DNA from: Deltaproteobacteria bacterium
GTDB lineage: Bacteria; Desulfobacterota; Desulfobaccia; Desulfobaccales; 0-14-0-80-60-11
Assembly: GCA_030018495.1 (NCBI GenBank)
Contig: JASEFS010000017.1
Span: 1 to 38,391 of the forward strand
Direction: 5' to 3'
DNA length: 38,391 bases
Each line of letters opens with the position of its first letter. Position 1 is the stretch's first letter. Of this stretch, positions 24,101 to 35,334 are shown piece after piece. The notes below the pieces were generated by a model that was not told the DNA's origin, searched no databases, and saw only the letters and a program-made list of their open reading frames with translations. A program made the position numbers and the translations under genes.

Positions 24101-24153
24101 GTAGGGGCGCAATTCATTGCGCCCTTTAAGGGCTCGATGAATCGAGCCCCTAC
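24101..24153 (+). repeat. REP double hairpin, copy C (downstream of RAYT)
   Basis: A 53-bp copy with both hairpins perfect and GTAGGGG / CCCCTAC ends. It closes 21 bp before the preferred ahbD start, so it lies in the ahbD leader. The 114-bp stretch before it (23987-24100) has no gene. Confidence 0.92.
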
Positions 24154-24174
24154 GCGGTGTTAAGGCTTGCTAAA

Positions 24175-25245
24175 ATGCATTATTCTGGAGGTAAAAAGGA
24201 TCAAATCCCCCCCTTGCGCCTGTTGGCCTGGGAGACCACCCGGCGCTGCAATCTGGACTGCCGGCATTGCCGGGCCGCGGCCAGTCTGGGGCCGTATCCG
24301 GGGGAACTGACCACCGACGAAGGCATCAAGCTCCTAAATGACGTGGCCTCTATGGGCCAGGCGGTGATTATTCTGACCGGCGGCGAGCCCTTGCTGCGGG
24401 AGGATATTTTTGAGCTGGCCGCCCACGGCCACCGCGTCGGCCACCGCATGGTCATGGCGGTGAACGGCACCCTGGTGACGCCGGAGATCGCCCGCCGCCT
24501 GAAAGAGGTTGGCATCCAGCGGGTGAGCATTTCCATCGACGGGGCCACCGCGGCCAGCCATGACGACTTGCGGGGCGTGCCCGGCGCCTATGAGGGGGCG
24601 CTCCGGGGTATCGCGGCGTTTAAGGAAGCGGGCTTGCCCTTTCAAATCAACACCACCATAACCAAAAACAATTTATCCGAACTGCCGGCCGTCTACGAAT
24701 TGGCCATAAGCCTGGGGGCCGCGGCCCACCACGTCTTTGTGCTGGTGCCCACGGGCCGGGGCGCGGAGATCGCGGACCAGTTGGTGTCGCCGGAAGAATA
24801 CGAAGAGACGCTCAGGTGGATGCTGGCGAGGCAGAAAGAGGGGCGGCTGCACCTCAAGCCCACCTGCGCGCCGCAATATTACCGCCTGTGGCGGGAGGAC
24901 GCGCACGCGCGCGGAGAAAAAATCACCCCGCAAACTCACGGCATGGAAGCCATGACCAAAGGGTGCCTGGGCGGCCAGGGCTTCGCGTTTGTCTCCTATA
25001 AGGGCGACGTGCAGCCTTGCGGCTACCTGGAGCAGACCGCGGGAAACATCCGGGAGCAGCCCTTCCCGGAAATCTGGGCCAGTTCTGAGCTGTTTAAGCA
25101 GTTGCGCGCGGTGGACGATTACCATGGCAAGTGTCACGCCTGCCAGTACCGCAAGGTGTGCGGCGGCTGCCGGGCCCGGGCCTTTGCCATGACCGGAGAC
25201 GCGCTGGGCGAAGACCCTATCTGCCCGTATGAGCCGATGGGGTGA
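24175..25245 (+). CDS. ahbD: Radical SAM heme b synthase AhbD
   Basis: A protein of 356 residues that in the siroheme route removes two propionate carboxyls from Fe-coproporphyrin III to give heme b. The radical-SAM cluster is CNLDCRHC (Cys25, Cys29, Cys32). The C-terminal auxiliary-cluster (SPASM-like) region has GCLGG, QPCGYLEQTAGNIREQPF and CHACQYRKVCGGCRARAF. These features and the LLAWETTRRCN opening match AhbD rather than AhbC. The longest frame starts at GTG 24157, directly behind the REP. ATG at 24175, with AAGG 9 nt upstream, is preferred. A heptamer repeat follows the stop with no gap. Confidence 0.9.
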   Translation: MHYSGGKKDQIPPLRLLAWETTRRCNLDCRHCRAAASLGPYPGELTTDEGIKLLNDVASMGQAVIILTGGEPLLREDIFELAAHGHRVGHRMVMAVNGTLVTPEIARRLKEVGIQRVSISIDGATAASHDDLRGVPGAYEGALRGIAAFKEAGLPFQINTTITKNNLSELPAVYELAISLGAAAHHVFVLVPTGRGAEIADQLVSPEEYEETLRWMLARQKEGRLHLKPTCAPQYYRLWREDAHARGEKITPQTHGMEAMTKGCLGGQGFAFVSYKGDVQPCGYLEQTAGNIREQPFPEIWASSELFKQLRAVDDYHGKCHACQYRKVCGGCRARAFAMTGDALGEDPICPYEPMG

Positions 25246-25280
25246 GTTCAAGGTTTAATGTTCAAGGTTCAAAGTTGGAT
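25246..25280. repeat. Heptamer tandem repeat (GTTCAAG x5)
   Basis: Units GTTCAAG, GTTTAAT, GTTCAAG, GTTCAAA, GTTGGAT start at the base after the ahbD stop codon. They occupy the beginning of the 212-bp ahbD-ahbB gap. The rest of that gap is GC-rich, with a CACGGAGGCCCACCCC segment also seen at 4440-4455. Confidence 0.85.
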
Positions 25281-25457
25281 GATGATATGCTGAGACAGTG
25301 CGTTATGCCTGCCGGGCGCACAGAAATGATTGCCGCAGGTTTAAGCCCGCGGCGGCTGAGGTTTGCGGCGGCAGGAAAGCGGGGCTGCGGGCACGGAGGC
25401 CCACCCCCCCTGGGTTAAATAATAATTAATCAATAATGAAAAGCGGCAAAGATCGGC

Positions 25458-25955
25458 ATGGACTCTTCCAAAACAAAACCGAAAACCGGAAACCGAAAAC
25501 CGAAAACCGCTTTAGACCGTCTGGACCGGGCCATTCTGAACGAAATCCAATCGCATTTCCCCATTGAATCCCGGCCATATGAAGAAGTGGGAAGAAGGGT
25601 GGGGGCCTCGGAGGCAGAAGTGATCCGGCGGGTTCAGACCATGTATGAGACGGGTGTCATCCGCCGCATCGGCGCCAACTTCACTTCCCGCAAACTGGGC
25701 TATGCCAGCACCCTGTGCGCCGCGGAGGTGGCGCCGGAAAAATTGCAGCTTTTCGTCGAGGTGGTCAACCGCTATCCCGGCGTCACCCACAATTACCTCA
25801 GGCGGCACCGCTACAACGTCTGGTTCACCCTCATCGCCGAGTCAGAGGAACGCGTCAGGGAAATTCTGACGGAGATTTCCCAGGCTACCGGCATAGAGGT
25901 ATTGAGCCTGCCGGCTCAGGAGATTTTTAAGATCAAGGTGGATTTCCCGGTTTAG
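25458..25955 (+). CDS. Siroheme decarboxylase subunit, AhbA/AhbB type
   Basis: A 165-residue Lrp/AsnC-like protein of the siroheme decarboxylase family, which converts siroheme to 12,18-didecarboxysiroheme as an AhbA/AhbB pair. Visible are the HTH-like segment (about 37-66, PYEEVGRRVGASEAEVIRRV), GVIRRIGANFTSRKLGYAST and the hallmark GVTHNYLRRHRYNVWFTL (about 113-130), with His and Arg for substrate binding. AhbB is slightly favoured, but motifs alone do not separate AhbA from AhbB. The partner subunit and AhbC are not in the window. About residues 6-18 (TKPKTGNRKPKT) are encoded by a heptamer repeat, and a classical ribosome site is missing. A strong terminator follows 20 bp after the stop. 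Confidence 0.88.
   Translation: MDSSKTKPKTGNRKPKTALDRLDRAILNEIQSHFPIESRPYEEVGRRVGASEAEVIRRVQTMYETGVIRRIGANFTSRKLGYASTLCAAEVAPEKLQLFVEVVNRYPGVTHNYLRRHRYNVWFTLIAESEERVREILTEISQATGIEVLSLPAQEIFKIKVDFPV
25475..25509. repeat. Heptamer tandem repeat (AAAACCG x5) inside coding sequence
   Basis: Units AAAACCG, AAAACCG, GAAACCG, AAAACCG, AAAACCG lie at codons 6-18 of the siroheme decarboxylase gene. The complement of the unit is a rotation of GTTTTCG, the family at 6772 and 34834. Confidence 0.92.
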
Positions 25956-25974
25956 GGAAGGGGGGCACAAAGAA

Positions 25975-26003
25975 GGCGGGACATTTAAAGTCCCGCCTTT
26001 TTT
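25975..26003 (+). terminator. Strong intrinsic terminator of the heme block
   Basis: A perfect 8-bp stem GGCGGGAC / GTCCCGCC with ATTTAAA loop and a T6 tail, 19 bp after the siroheme decarboxylase stop. This is the clearest Rho-independent terminator in the window. Confidence 0.92.
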
Positions 26004-26110
26004 AGTGGCGGAAAGCCGGCAAAAAACCGCAGTCGCTCGTCCTTCGGTTCTCTTAAAACATGAAAAGATTTGTGACACAGGCGACCGCCTGAGAAATTTT
26101 TCAGTACAGA

Positions 26111-26590
26111 TTATGATTCCTCAGACTTTTTGCGGGCCTCTTCCGGGAGCGGAATGCACAACACCGGGCAGGGCAGGAGACGCACGACCTTCTCGGCCGT
26201 GGAGCCGAAGAACACCTCTTCAATGCCGCCGCGGCCCGCTTTGCCGTAACCTCCGATGACCACCAGATCGACGGCCAGCTCCCTGGCGAGCACAGAGATT
26301 TCCTGAAACGGCACTCCGACGGTTACTAGGTTTTCCACGGCCATGCCGGCGGAATTCCAGCGCTCCAAAAATTCCGTCAACTCCGCCTCAGCCCTGAGCC
26401 TGAGCTTGGGAACCAGGGTGTCGCGGTCCACCTTGAGAAAGTCGGCCAGATTATTGACCATCGAGTCGCTGATGACATGTACCAGGATGATCTTGGCCTG
26501 AAAAGTCCGGGCCAGGTTCAGGGCCGCCTGAAAGGCGGCCCCGGAGCAATCAGAAAAATCGGTGGCAACCAGGATGGATTGCAGGTTCAT
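26111..26590 (-). CDS. Universal stress protein (UspA family)
   Basis: A 159-residue UspA-domain protein. The N-terminus ILVATDFSDCSGAAFQAAL and the ATP-binding signature GGYGKAGRGGIEEVFFGSTAEKV (the GX2GX9G(S/T) pattern, about 114-136) are intact, so it probably binds ATP. A single domain of normal length. It is monocistronic, with 87 bp separating it from the thioredoxin-like gene. The role in stress is known only at family level. Confidence 0.92.
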   Translation of the reverse strand: MNLQSILVATDFSDCSGAAFQAALNLARTFQAKIILVHVISDSMVNNLADFLKVDRDTLVPKLRLRAEAELTEFLERWNSAGMAVENLVTVGVPFQEISVLARELAVDLVVIGGYGKAGRGGIEEVFFGSTAEKVVRLLPCPVLCIPLPEEARKKSEES

Positions 26591-26677
26591 GAAGACGCAC
26601 TCCTTAAGGCTCGGCCGTTAACAGCCTGAAAGCAGCGGAAGGCACGATTTGGGAACGCGTGCTCAGTGCCTGCAGAT

Positions 26678-27235
26678 TTAGAGCTTCAGCGCCTGCTTGA
26701 TTTCCTTTAACGCACCGTCACCGCTTTCAAAAGCGCCGATATGCACCCAATGGACCTTGCCGTTCTTGTCCACCACCAGGGAAACGGGAGTGCCGGGCAG
26801 ATTCAGGGAATTAAAAAGCTGCCCCTGCTCGTCCGGGATAAGCGGGAAGGGAACTTTCTGGATGACTTTCCAGGCTTTTAACTTCATCTCGTTATCCTGG
26901 GTTCCTACCGCCAAAATCTTGATTTTGTCTTTCAGCTTTGGATCCTGATTAACGAGATTGTACAGATTGTTGAGGTGAGGGGCCTGATGGATGCAATGAG
27001 GGCAAAGGGTATTAAACACATCCACCAGCACATAATCCGCCTTGATGTCCTTCAAGGTAAAAGGGGCGGCCTTGGCCAGACCCAGATATTTCGCACCTTC
27101 CTCATCGAGGGGCGCGTTGAACTTCAAATTGCCTACATTATCGCCGACCTTGGGCTGGGCCAGGGCCGCGCCGGCCAGCAGCAGCATTAGGCTGAAAAAA
27201 CATGAAATAATTACAAGGACTTTTGTTTTAGCCAT
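26678..27235 (-). CDS. Exported thioredoxin-fold (TlpA-like) protein
   Basis: A 185-residue exported redox protein. A signal peptide (AKTKVLVIISCFFSLMLLLAG) precedes a thioredoxin-like domain with the active site FNTLCPHCIHQAP (CPHC). The cis-Pro loop is LPGTPVSLVV. The CPHC pair and the NKDNEM-type insertion (here GTQDNEMKLKAW) fit TlpA/ResA-like reductants or peroxiredoxin-like proteins. ATG at 27235 with GAGGTCATT upstream is preferred over the TTG at 27271. A Fur-box-like site lies 41-59 bp upstream of the start. Confidence 0.85.
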   Translation of the reverse strand: MAKTKVLVIISCFFSLMLLLAGAALAQPKVGDNVGNLKFNAPLDEEGAKYLGLAKAAPFTLKDIKADYVLVDVFNTLCPHCIHQAPHLNNLYNLVNQDPKLKDKIKILAVGTQDNEMKLKAWKVIQKVPFPLIPDEQGQLFNSLNLPGTPVSLVVDKNGKVHWVHIGAFESGDGALKEIKQALKL

Positions 27236-27275
27236 AATGACCTCTTTTTTCCATGGAATTTGGCAGAGCATGCTT

Positions 27276-27294
27276 AGTAATGATAATCAATGGC
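27276..27294. promoter_or_regulatory. Fur-box-like site upstream of the TlpA-like gene
   Basis: AGTAATGATAATCAATGGC matches the 19-bp Fur consensus GATAATGATAATCATTATC at 14 positions, including 12 consecutive ones (TAATGATAATCA). It is placed 41-59 bp upstream of the gene start, within plausible promoter range. Confidence 0.45.
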
Positions 27295-27343
27295 GGGTTA
27301 ATGTCAAAGGAATTCAGCAGAAAAAGACAGTAAAGATAAAAGT

Positions 27344-28291
27344 TTAGGGTTTATGTTTATGCCGCCGCCTGTCTGGAGGGTTGAGGAAGCCTGCTAACTT
27401 TTCCACTGTTTCTGAGGGTTTTTCCTCCGGCGGGATATGGCCGCATTGTTTCAATGATACCAATTGCGAACCGGGAATGGCGTGATGCAGCCTTAAGCCG
27501 TAGGCCAGAGGGATTACTTCATCCTCATAGCCCCAAACCAGGAACACCGGCACGGTGATTTCCGCCAGATTCCGGAGGATTTCATAAATATTGTCGGGAA
27601 CAATTTGCTCTGCAGTCTTTCTTGCAGCGTAAGCGGAACCGGGAAGACTGTTATAAAAGGCATAGGTGCTTACCAAGTCTTTGGTGATTTTTTCATCATT
27701 ATAAAATGATTTTTTTAATATTCGGTTTACCGCCAATCTGGTGGGAATAATAGCGGTGAAGAAATTATTAAAAATCGGTATTCTCAAGATTTTTAAGAAT
27801 TTCGGCATACTTTCGGGGAAGCCGGCGCTGTTCAGAAGAACGAGTGCTTTGATGCGAGCAGTGACTTTGAAATAGGTGAAAAGAGCTACTGCGCCCCCCA
27901 GAGAGTGGCCGATAAGGGTGATGTTTTTCAGATTCTTGTGCAAGATGAATGACTTGACGATCTCGGCCTGATCATCCACGCTGTAGTGGCCGTCCCGGGG
28001 CCGGTCGGACAAGCCGAAGCCCTTCAGGTCGATCAAGAAGATCCGGTGGTCTTTTTGGAAAGAGGGGTAAACGTGCCGCCAAAGGTAGGAAGCGCCGCCG
28101 AAGCCGTGCAGGAAGATGATGGGGTCCCCCTGTCCGAGTTCGTAATAAGTGATACGGGTGTCCCGATGGTAAAAATCATGGCGAAAAGAGGGGAGAAATT
28201 CCGGCTGAGGATATTGGAGCCGAGTGACGCAGCAGAATATAAGAAAGAAAAAGGGAAGGAGAAGAAGGAGGCGGTGAGGCTTCGGGGCCAT
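27344..28291 (-). CDS. Membrane-anchored alpha/beta hydrolase
   Basis: A 315-residue lipase/esterase-like hydrolase with an N-terminal membrane segment (LLLLLPFFFLIFCCVTRL, possible lipobox with FCC). Motifs in order: IIFLHGFGGASYLWR (oxyanion), DLKGFGLSDRP, nucleophile GHSLGGA (Ser about 129), the acid in WGYEDEVIP (about 260) and the His in KQCGHIPPEEKP (about 288). It is less GC-rich than its neighbours. It starts 24 bp downstream of the MrfA-MrfB stop on the same strand, so the two may be cotranscribed. Its substrate is unknown. Confidence 0.85.
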   Translation of the reverse strand: MAPKPHRLLLLLPFFFLIFCCVTRLQYPQPEFLPSFRHDFYHRDTRITYYELGQGDPIIFLHGFGGASYLWRHVYPSFQKDHRIFLIDLKGFGLSDRPRDGHYSVDDQAEIVKSFILHKNLKNITLIGHSLGGAVALFTYFKVTARIKALVLLNSAGFPESMPKFLKILRIPIFNNFFTAIIPTRLAVNRILKKSFYNDEKITKDLVSTYAFYNSLPGSAYAARKTAEQIVPDNIYEILRNLAEITVPVFLVWGYEDEVIPLAYGLRLHHAIPGSQLVSLKQCGHIPPEEKPSETVEKLAGFLNPPDRRRHKHKP

Positions 28292-28315
28292 AAATGGTTT
28301 TGCCTGGCAGGCCGC

Positions 28316-31219
28316 TCAGTCATCCGGGAAGAATCTCTTTTCATGCCATTCCACCGGCACCCGCACCAGGGGGCCCTGCCGGTGCTGGTAGATGAGATAG
28401 CCCTGCTCCGCGCCGAACTCGAACAGGCGACGGGTCAGGATAGTGTCCTGGCGACAGTAAGACTCCAACTCAGCCCAGCGGCCGGTCCGGTAGTATTCCA
28501 GGGCCAGGAGGCCGTTGCCCGTCTTGCTTTCCCCCAGGGTCTTTTCCGTGAGGTGGCCCAGCGACAGACGGAACCCCAGGAGATTGTGCAGTTCCTCCAG
28601 AATATCCAGGGTGGGAAGCGCGGCCAGAGATATAGGCGCATAAGGCTGCAGCACCCGGTAGTCAAAGCGTTTAATATTGAAGCCCACCACCAGGTCCAAT
28701 TCCTGTAAATACCGGCACAGCCGGTCCAGGTGATCCTCCCGGAACACCGTCACCCGCTCCGGGCAGGTTTCGACAAGCACTGCCAAAGAAATCCGCATAT
28801 TATGGCACTGGTGCCAGCCGCCTACTTCCTCGGCGGAGTAGCAGGTTTCCAGGTCCAGAAAACCCAGGCGCCGGGCTGAAATCCAGGGAAGACAGGCGGC
28901 GGAGCTTGGCGGTGGAGAGGTGAGGGGAGAAGATTCAGAAATTTCCAGGGATTCAGGTTCTGCCGGGACGGTCTCGGTCCCCAGGAGCAGGTTGGCCACC
29001 TGCCAGGCCGCGTTTTTATCCAGGGGCTTGTTGCCCGAGCCGCATTTGGGCGAATGGATGCAGGACGGGCAGCCGTCTTCGCAAGGGCAGTCGGCGATGA
29101 GCTCCAAGGTGCGCTTCAGAAGGTCTTCCAGGATGTCGAAGGCCCGGGCCGCCAGCCCCACCCCGCCGGGGTAGCCGTCATAGATAAAGACCGCGGCGCG
29201 GCCCACCTGAGGGTGCGCGGGGTGGGCGATGCCGCCGATGTCATGGCGGTCGGCCAGCGCGAAAAGGGGAAACATGCTGATGAGCGCGTGCTCCAGGGCA
29301 TGGATGCCGCCCATGAAGTGGAGGCCGGCCTGATAGACGGCGTTTTTCACCGCATCGGGGATCTCCAGCCACATACCCACGGTTTCAAAAATCTGGGGGG
29401 GCAGTTCCAGGGACACCACGCCCAGCAATTCCTGGCCCGGCAGGCGGCGCTTTTCGTAGGACAGGATGTGTTCGGTGACCTTGAGGCGGCCGGTGTGCGC
29501 GGTGAATTGGGCCACCTGGCGGCTGTTAAGCACCTCCAAAATCTCGGTGTCCTTGTCCGTTTGGATGCGGGTGAAGTAGTTGGGCTCCACGGGTTTGACC
29601 CAGATGTTGCGCCGTTCCAGATCAAGGCGCTCCACCGCGTAGGTGTCGGCCTTGTGGAGATAGACCGCGCCCGGATGGCATTCCCGCAAGGCCCGATGCC
29701 CGTCCACGTGGCCCAGGGGACGCTTTTTGCCTGCCTGAAAGATGGCGAAGCTTTCCCCCATGCCCCGGATGTTCACCTCTTTTTGGGGGAAGCGGGAGCG
29801 GGCCAGATAGGTATGGCCGGCGACGCTTTGGAGCAGTTTGCCCTGGCGGGTCAGTTCGGTGAGCTGGGGTTCGTGCAGCTTCAGGTCGAAAAAGGCCTCC
29901 CGCTCCAGGTCCAAAGGCAGTTCCTGGGCGGCGCAGGGCAGATGCGCGGTGACGATGAAGGGGTTGTCCGGGTCCACCACCGCGGTCTCCAGGCCCCGTT
30001 CGAAAAACTGGCCGGGATGTTTCATAAAATATTGGTCCAGAGCATCGGGCTGGGCCACCAGGACAATGAGGCAGTCCCGGCCCTGGCGCCCCACCCGGCC
30101 GATGCGCTGGAGCGCGGTGACCATGGTGCCGGGATAGCCCACCAGAAGGCACACATCCAGCCCCCCGATATCTATGCCCATTTCCAGGGCGCTGGTGGAG
30201 ATGACCCCCCGCATTCTGCCGGACGCAAGCCTGGCTTCGATCTCCCGGCGCTCTTCGGGCAGGAAGCCCGCCCGGTATGAGCTGATGTAGCGGCGCAATT
30301 CGGGGACCAGGCGCTGGGACCACAAGTGAATGAGTTCGGTGAGCTTGCGCCCCTGGGTGAAACAGATGGTGGCGAGATTCCGGCGGATAGCCTGGGCGAA
30401 AATCTGGGACGCGGTAACCGCGGCCCCGGAGGGTGGATTTAAAAAGAGGTAGTGCCGTCCGGAACGAGGAGCGCCGCTTTCCGTAGGAATTTCTACCTCC
30501 AGGCCGGTGAGCTGGCGGATGAAGTCCCGAGGCGAAGCAATAGTGGCGGAAGACATCAAAAACTGGGGCGACGCGCCGTAATGTGCGCAGATGCGCTTAA
30601 GACGCCTGAGCACCTGGGCCATGTGGCTACCCAGGATGCCCCGGTAGGTGTGCACTTCGTCAATCACCACGAAGCGCAGGCGGCTGAAAAATTCTGACCA
30701 GGAGTCGTGGTACGGCAAGAAGCCCAGGTGCAGCATATCCGGGTTGCTGATGAGGACGTGGGGCGGTTTGGCTTTCAGGGCCTGGCGCTGGGCCGGGGGC
30801 GTGTCGCCGTCGTAGATGGCCGCGCTCAAGAAAGGAGAGGGCAGGGCCGCGTCCAGCTCCTTGAGCGCCTTAAGCTGGTCCTGCTCCAGAGCTTTTAGGG
30901 GAAAGAGATACAGGGCATGGTCCTGCCGGTGCTTAAGGAGGTGCGCCAGGACCGGCAGGTTGTAAATGAGCGTCTTGCCGCTCGCGGTGGGCGTGGCCAC
31001 CAGCACGTGTTTGCCGGCCCGGATGGCCGCGACGGCCTGGCCTTGATGGCTGTACAGCCGCTCTATGCCCAAGCGCTTAAGGGCTGCCGTCAAGGCCTCC
31101 GGGAGACCGGCGTCATCCGCATAATACTCTGCCTCTTTGGCCTCCTCATAATGATAATAGGAGACGATATCCTGGTAGTCGGAAGACTGCCTGAGAGCTT
31201 GAACAAATTCTTGCAACAT
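28316..31219 (-). CDS. Fused MrfA-type helicase and MrfB-type exonuclease
   Basis: A 967-residue protein joining two activities. The N-terminal part is a superfamily-2 helicase of the YprA/MrfA type: ATPTASGKT (Walker A, 75-83), DEVH (187-190), SSATI (223-227) and GRVGRQGRD in the second RecA domain. It is followed by the DUF1998-type cysteine cluster CPCEDGCPSCIHSPKCGSGN (about 690-710). The C-terminal ~170 residues form a DEDD/RNase-H-like exonuclease: FLDLETC (DxE), VVGFNIKRFDYRVL and SYCRQDTILTRRLFEF. In Bacillus subtilis these are separate MrfA and MrfB proteins that repair mitomycin C lesions, which suggests crosslink repair here. The assignment is by motif only. Confidence 0.88.
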   Translation of the reverse strand: MLQEFVQALRQSSDYQDIVSYYHYEEAKEAEYYADDAGLPEALTAALKRLGIERLYSHQGQAVAAIRAGKHVLVATPTASGKTLIYNLPVLAHLLKHRQDHALYLFPLKALEQDQLKALKELDAALPSPFLSAAIYDGDTPPAQRQALKAKPPHVLISNPDMLHLGFLPYHDSWSEFFSRLRFVVIDEVHTYRGILGSHMAQVLRRLKRICAHYGASPQFLMSSATIASPRDFIRQLTGLEVEIPTESGAPRSGRHYLFLNPPSGAAVTASQIFAQAIRRNLATICFTQGRKLTELIHLWSQRLVPELRRYISSYRAGFLPEERREIEARLASGRMRGVISTSALEMGIDIGGLDVCLLVGYPGTMVTALQRIGRVGRQGRDCLIVLVAQPDALDQYFMKHPGQFFERGLETAVVDPDNPFIVTAHLPCAAQELPLDLEREAFFDLKLHEPQLTELTRQGKLLQSVAGHTYLARSRFPQKEVNIRGMGESFAIFQAGKKRPLGHVDGHRALRECHPGAVYLHKADTYAVERLDLERRNIWVKPVEPNYFTRIQTDKDTEILEVLNSRQVAQFTAHTGRLKVTEHILSYEKRRLPGQELLGVVSLELPPQIFETVGMWLEIPDAVKNAVYQAGLHFMGGIHALEHALISMFPLFALADRHDIGGIAHPAHPQVGRAAVFIYDGYPGGVGLAARAFDILEDLLKRTLELIADCPCEDGCPSCIHSPKCGSGNKPLDKNAAWQVANLLLGTETVPAEPESLEISESSPLTSPPPSSAACLPWISARRLGFLDLETCYSAEEVGGWHQCHNMRISLAVLVETCPERVTVFREDHLDRLCRYLQELDLVVGFNIKRFDYRVLQPYAPISLAALPTLDILEELHNLLGFRLSLGHLTEKTLGESKTGNGLLALEYYRTGRWAELESYCRQDTILTRRLFEFGAEQGYLIYQHRQGPLVRVPVEWHEKRFFPDD

Positions 31220-31451
31220 TGCAATAATTCTCAGTTATCGGTTCAGCGCTGAAGAAAACAGGTCTGTAAAAATTATCCGGAGAATTTAAAGGGCTGACTT
31301 TAACTGCGATCCTCCCGGCTATTCCGGGGCCTCCTCACCCTGCCCTCTCCCCCAAAATGGGGGAGAAGGAAAAGGTCAAGGAAGTCAATAATGATATAGA
31401 TCACCAGTGAACCATGAAAATTGCCAACGACAAGCGGTCACTAACCACTGA

Positions 31452-34730
<3,279 letters not shown>

Positions 34731-34766
34731 GGCAACACAGGCTTTCCAGCCTGTGTCTGCACAGGC
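34731..34766 (-). repeat. Remnant of the 51-bp palindromic element at the carB start
   Basis: The segment reads ACACAGGCTTTCCAGCCTGTGT followed by CTGCACAGGC, matching the reverse complement of the element at 35134 with a few changes. It directly precedes the carB ATG (34728-34730), replacing the expected leader. Confidence 0.8.
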
Positions 34767-35133
34767 ATATTTTCTCTAGGCCGGCAACCGTGTTTTTATA
34801 TCATAAATATAGGGCCTTGCGGCCCTTAATACCGTTTTCGTTTTTCAGTTTTCAGTTTTCGGTTTTTCAATCAAAAGATTTAAAATTATCATTAAGTTAT
34901 TGGAGTAGAAACCGAATCGGCAGAACTTATGCCCTGTAGTTATGGTTGTTGGGGTGCAAAGGGGCGCGGCCCCTTTCCCTTCCCAAGCCCCCAACCTCAA
35001 TCCTTTAAGGGGGTAGCGCGGGCTTCCAGCCCGTGTCTTTGTAGCCGCAGGCTTCAGCCTGAGCCTGTAATTTTGACGCCGAGGGGACCAACCTCTCCCC
35101 AGCAGGTAAGCGGATGATATGCGAACAGGCCAA
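34767..35133. repeat. Palindrome-rich intergenic block
   Basis: The 604-bp gap 34731-35334 between carB and the pRiA4b gene holds no credible gene, only repeats. This part contains AGGGCC-TTGC-GGCCCT (about 34811), the heptamer tract at 34834, AAAGGGGC-GC-GGCCCCTTT (about 34958) and CGCGGGCTTCCAGCCCGTG (about 35017). It also holds GTAGCCGCAGGCTTCAGCCT at 35041, whose near-copy GTAGCCGCTGGCTTCAGCCT is at 35228. Confidence 0.8.
34834..34868. repeat. Heptamer tandem repeat (GTTTTCG/GTTTTCA x5)
   Basis: Units GTTTTCG, TTTTTCA, GTTTTCA, GTTTTCG, GTTTTTC. Same family as 6772-6801. It is about 105 bp upstream of carB, the only tract of the set not within 30 bp of a coding end. Confidence 0.85.
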
Positions 35134-35215
35134 GTGGCACAGGCGTCTCGCCTGTGCAGGCACAGGCTGGAAAGCCTGTGCCACCTCCTTAATGGTGCGC
35201 AGGGCGCACCCTACA
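35134..35215 (+). repeat. 51-bp palindromic element, copy 1, with appended hairpin
   Basis: The first 51 bp (35134-35184) form two hairpins: GGCACAGGCG-TCT-CGCCTGTGC and GGCACAGGCT-GGAA-AGCCTGTGCC. They are identical base for base to 35976-36026. A third hairpin GGTGCGC-AGG-GCGCACC and CCTACA follow. Confidence 0.93.
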
Positions 35216-35334
35216 TAACTGCTGCATGTAGCCGCTGGCTTCAGCCTGCGCCTTTGGGGGTGAGTGACCGAACCCTTTCCCAAGCAAGGCGGCAGGCAGG
35301 GAAGAAAAGGTGCACAGGCTCTCCCCCACGAACA

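Noticed and set aside
25287-25418. A 43-codon frame (MLRQCVMPAGRTEM...) between ahbD and the siroheme decarboxylase gene
   Set aside because: It has no ribosome site, its end is Pro/Gly-rich, repeat-derived DNA (CACGGAGGCCCACCCC also occurs at 4440), and it resembles no family.
26051-26100. A GTGACACAGGCGACCGCCTG segment similar to the palindromic element
   Set aside because: Only about half of the first hairpin is recognizable, with several mismatches; too degenerate to call.
34929-35117. A 62-codon frame starting MPCSYGCWG between carB and the pRiA4b gene
   Set aside because: It crosses several palindromes and is Pro-rich and low-complexity, consistent with noncoding repeat DNA.
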